DNA of 9,151 nt. It comes from Betaproteobacteria bacterium. Lineage in GTDB: Bacteria > Pseudomonadota > Gammaproteobacteria > Burkholderiales > Burkholderiaceae_A. The stretch is taken from assembly GCA_028139685.1 (NCBI GenBank), contig JAOINQ010000028.1, positions 1 to 9,151 on the forward strand, written 5' to 3'. Both the position numbers and the translations under genes were made by a program. The notes below the pieces were generated by a model. The model did no database searches. It saw nothing but the letters and a program-made list of their open reading frames with translations, and was not told where the DNA came from. Position 1 is the first letter of the stretch; each line of letters begins with the position of its first letter. Below are positions 7,333 through 9,151 of the stretch, piece after piece.

Positions 7333-7773
7333 ATGGTAAGAACCTTATTACTACCTGTTTTATATGTATTTTCATCGATTTGTTTTGCAGCTTGCGAGAC
7401 AAACTTATCAGCAGCAGACAACATGATGTTTGATAAGCGAAAAATTTCGGTAAATTCTACCTGTGAAAAATTTGTTATCAATTTTGAGCATAAAGGAAAG
7501 ATGCCCATAGCAGCCGGGGGCCATAACGTTGTAATAATCAAGGCCAAAGATTTTAATGCAGTTGTTAAGAAAATTGACATGAAGTTGGGTGCTGAAACAG
7601 GCTTTCTGCCCGAAACACCTGAGGTTTTAGCAAAAACCCCGATAATCGGAGGTGGGAGTAAGACTTCGTTAAGTATAGATGCGAGTAAGCTTGAAAAGGG
7701 CGGTAGCTATCAATTTATCTGCTCCTTTCCGGGGCATTACGCGGTAATGAGGGGTACCCTGGAGGTTTCTTAA
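7333..7773 (+). CDS. azu: Azurin, periplasmic type-1 blue copper protein
   Basis: This is a small cupredoxin that shuttles single electrons in the periplasm. Residues 1-19 form a signal peptide (hydrophobic LLLPVLYVFSSICFA, then ACETN), leaving about 127 residues, the normal azurin size. All type-1 copper ligands are present: Gly63-His64 (AGGHN), Cys130 (FICSFPGH), His135 and Met139 (HYAVMRG). Cys21 and Cys44 match the conserved disulfide. The start is the ATG at 7333, with AAAGGA eight bases upstream. It is co-directional with puf but separated by 164 bp and a hairpin, so it may share read-through or have its own promoter. Its place is that of pufC in many relatives, so it is a reasonable candidate donor to the oxidised special pair; a general respiratory role is also possible. 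FAAC at residues 18-21 is a weak lipobox, leaving membrane anchoring open. Confidence 0.95.
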   Translation: MVRTLLLPVLYVFSSICFAACETNLSAADNMMFDKRKISVNSTCEKFVINFEHKGKMPIAAGGHNVVIIKAKDFNAVVKKIDMKLGAETGFLPETPEVLAKTPIIGGGSKTSLSIDASKLEKGGSYQFICSFPGHYAVMRGTLEVS

Positions 7774-7928
7774 GAGGAGGGGGGATAAGAGAAGTAAGGG
7801 ATCAACGTTGGATTAATTTTTAAATAATCACGCGTTTTTTCCTTTTGCTTTTCAATTCAATGAACCGTAACGTTAATGCAGATGTCGCATATCGATGACT
7901 GGTGCCTGGGAACTCTCAGCGTGTTTGT
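7774..7928. other. Convergent intergenic region between azurin and tspO
   Basis: These 155 bp separate two genes that end towards each other, so transcripts from both sides must stop here. The only candidate terminator is a weak 5-bp stem, GATTA (7811-7815) with TAATC (7825-7829), followed by a T-rich run from 7835. I see no gene, strong hairpin or repeat in the rest. Confidence 0.4.
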
Positions 7929-8399
7929 TTACAAAAAGCCATTTAGTTTCGCCGTTTCATAATTCAACAGTGAAGCAAGCGTTACCCATGCAAGATATGG
8001 TATCAGAATAAAGGACGCTACTTTGTTGATAGTTTTCGACAATGATATCAACACAATAATTGATCCCCAAAGAAAAACAACTTCTAAAAGTGCCAAATCA
8101 GGCCTTTTGATGAAAAAATATAAATAACTCCACAACACATTAAGGAAAGCATTTAATAGAAAACAGGCGCTCATCCTCAATTTGAGTGATTGGGTTGATA
8201 CTCTGCTTAATAACATCCCGCCTGATATGGCACAAAGAGTAAAAATAATGGTCCATGCAATTGGGAAAACTAAATCGTCTGGCTTCCATGATGGCTGTAC
8301 CAATGAGTAATACCATTCATCTAAAACCGTAAAGTTTCCCCCAACCGAGGCCGTTAAAAAACTTACCGAGAATGTTATTAAGTAAAATTTAACCCTCAA
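7929..8399 (-). CDS. tspO: TspO/MBR family tryptophan-rich membrane protein (CrtK-like)
   Basis: This is a five-span membrane protein of the TspO/peripheral benzodiazepine receptor family, which binds porphyrins and, in Rhodobacter sphaeroides, tunes photosynthesis-gene expression. At 156 aa it has the normal length. Family landmarks in order are WYYSLVQPSWKPDD (29-42), WT at 49-50, the LNVLWSYLYFF segment (86-96), and PYLAWVTLASLLN (134-146). Translation must use TTG at 8399, whose TTGA overlaps the bchP stop; no ATG occurs before residue 62, which would remove the first two helices. The rare start and overlap imply dependence on translation of bchP. Close linkage to bchP suggests a role in tetrapyrrole handling or signalling here, by inference. 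Confidence 0.93.
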   Translation of the reverse strand: MRVKFYLITFSVSFLTASVGGNFTVLDEWYYSLVQPSWKPDDLVFPIAWTIIFTLCAISGGMLLSRVSTQSLKLRMSACFLLNAFLNVLWSYLYFFIKRPDLALLEVVFLWGSIIVLISLSKTINKVASFILIPYLAWVTLASLLNYETAKLNGFL

Positions 8400-9151
8400 A
8401 CTTTTGCAAATCCAAATAAATGAGCTAAGTCTTTAAAGAAAATTTTTAATTTTTCTTTTCTTTTTCGTTTAACTATTTCTTTTCTCATGTAAGACTCAAA
8501 GGTTAAATATTGTACATCCTTGTCTTCGCATATCTTCACAAATCTTTCCCTTAGTGAATCATTTCGGTACCAAAAACCTTGTAACAGTCCGAGAATGAAA
8601 AAAACTTTTCCATGTAGTCTTAAGAACTCTTTTCTTGGCTCTTTAAGGTATTCAGAGTTTTTTTCATGTACGCATTTTGTTAATGCTCTAGCAGCGAGTT
8701 TGCCGCTGAGCATAGCGTAATAAATTCCCTCGCCTGATGATGGAGCTACGACTCCAGCTGCGTCCCCCACCAGCAAAGTATCTGTCCCATTATCCCATCT
8801 TCCTAGTGGCTTTAGAGGTATTGGGGCGCCCTCTCTTCGTATAACTCGGCAACCATTTAAATCATGTTTTGCTTTTAGGTTAGAGATTGCTCCTTTAAAA
8901 GAAAATTCCTTCTGGGCACTCCCTGTACCGATACTAAATGTATCACCATGAGGAAACACCCAACTATAAAAATCAGGAGAATATTTAGATGAATAGATAA
9001 CGTCGCATCGGTTGGGCTCATAATTCTCTGAAGCCTTTTTCGGCCGCTGAATAATTTCGTGGTACGCAAATACAAGTTTTTTTAATGAAGAATTCTTAAT
9101 TTCCTGCTTAGCGACTTCCGAATTTGCCCCGTCAGCTCCTACTACGTAGGA
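8396..9151 (-). CDS. bchP: BchP, geranylgeranyl reductase of bacteriochlorophyll, partial
   Basis: This is an FAD-dependent reductase that saturates three double bonds of the geranylgeranyl tail to give the phytyl tail of bacteriochlorophyll a. The frame is open to the right edge; I read 251 C-terminal residues and estimate that about 140 are missing, including the N-terminal dinucleotide motif. A GTG at 8959 is internal, because the upstream sequence in the same frame is clearly conserved: VVGADGANSEVAKQ (from 9145), FAYHEI, RCDVIYSS and SPDFYSWVFPHGD. The second flavin-contact motif, DTLLVGDAAGVVAPSSGEG, spans about 8720-8780. The fall-off from the mid-domain to a Lys-rich C-terminus ending FGFAKV is normal. 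Its stop overlaps the tspO TTG start. The promoter lies outside the window. Confidence 0.96.
   Translation of the reverse strand, partial: SYVVGADGANSEVAKQEIKNSSLKKLVFAYHEIIQRPKKASENYEPNRCDVIYSSKYSPDFYSWVFPHGDTFSIGTGSAQKEFSFKGAISNLKAKHDLNGCRVIRREGAPIPLKPLGRWDNGTDTLLVGDAAGVVAPSSGEGIYYAMLSGKLAARALTKCVHEKNSEYLKEPRKEFLRLHGKVFFILGLLQGFWYRNDSLRERFVKICEDKDVQYLTFESYMRKEIVKRKRKEKLKIFFKDLAHLFGFAKV

Noticed and set aside
7221..7580. 119-codon open frame on the minus strand across the azurin start
   Set aside because: It is antisense to a clear azurin with signal peptide, includes the intergenic palindromes and has no family features.
7811..7845. Intrinsic terminator between azurin and tspO
   Set aside because: The stem is only 5 bp with an AT-rich 9-base loop and the T-run is offset; kept only as a weak remark in the intergenic entry.
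8875..9075. 66-codon minus-strand frame near the right edge
   Set aside because: The other minus frame through this region translates to clearly conserved BchP sequence up to the window end, so this is an out-of-frame shadow.
1..9151. Insertion sequences, tRNA or rRNA genes, CRISPR arrays
   Set aside because: No transposase, cloverleaf-like segment, rRNA sequence or regularly spaced repeat was seen; the window is almost fully used by photosynthesis genes.

Overview
The window is part of a photosynthesis gene cluster (PGC) from an anoxygenic phototrophic proteobacterium with type-2 reaction centres and bacteriochlorophyll a. The sequence is AT-rich (about 40% GC by eye), unlike most cultured purple bacteria. 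The LH1 beta chain and the reaction-centre L and M proteins look like beta-/gammaproteobacterial types, so an uncultured, possibly aerobic, anoxygenic phototroph of that kind is my best guess. This is an inference, not a taxonomic result.

Layout. The first 7.2 kb on the plus strand is one tightly packed run: bchC (3' end only), bchX, bchY and bchZ, then a 50-codon ORF, pufB, a 79-codon ORF, pufA, pufL and pufM. The bch part encodes chlorophyllide a oxidoreductase (BchXYZ) and the dehydrogenase BchC, which make the bacteriochlorin ring and the acetyl side chain. The puf part encodes the LH1 antenna (PufB, PufA) and the reaction-centre core (PufL, PufM) that bind the finished pigment. A GC-rich, hairpin-forming block precedes pufB, a strong hairpin separates pufA from pufL, and another follows pufM. 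These probably set mRNA stability and the antenna to reaction-centre ratio.

No pufC (tetrahaem cytochrome) and no pufX follow pufM. The next gene, about 160 bp downstream, encodes a periplasmic azurin with all its copper ligands, a plausible alternative electron donor to the photooxidised special pair. Facing it on the minus strand are tspO and the C-terminal two-thirds of bchP (geranylgeranyl reductase of the bacteriochlorophyll tail). They share a TTGA stop/start overlap, and bchP runs off the right edge.

The unusual parts are two small genes inside the puf operon. The 50-codon Cys-rich ORF fills the bchZ-pufB gap exactly, with a 4-bp ATGA overlap at both ends, in the position held by pufQ in Rhodobacter. 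The 79-codon single-span protein lies between pufB and pufA with its own strong ribosome binding site. It aligns without gaps to the PufB core but lacks both conserved histidines, so it may be a pigment-free LH1 beta-like subunit.
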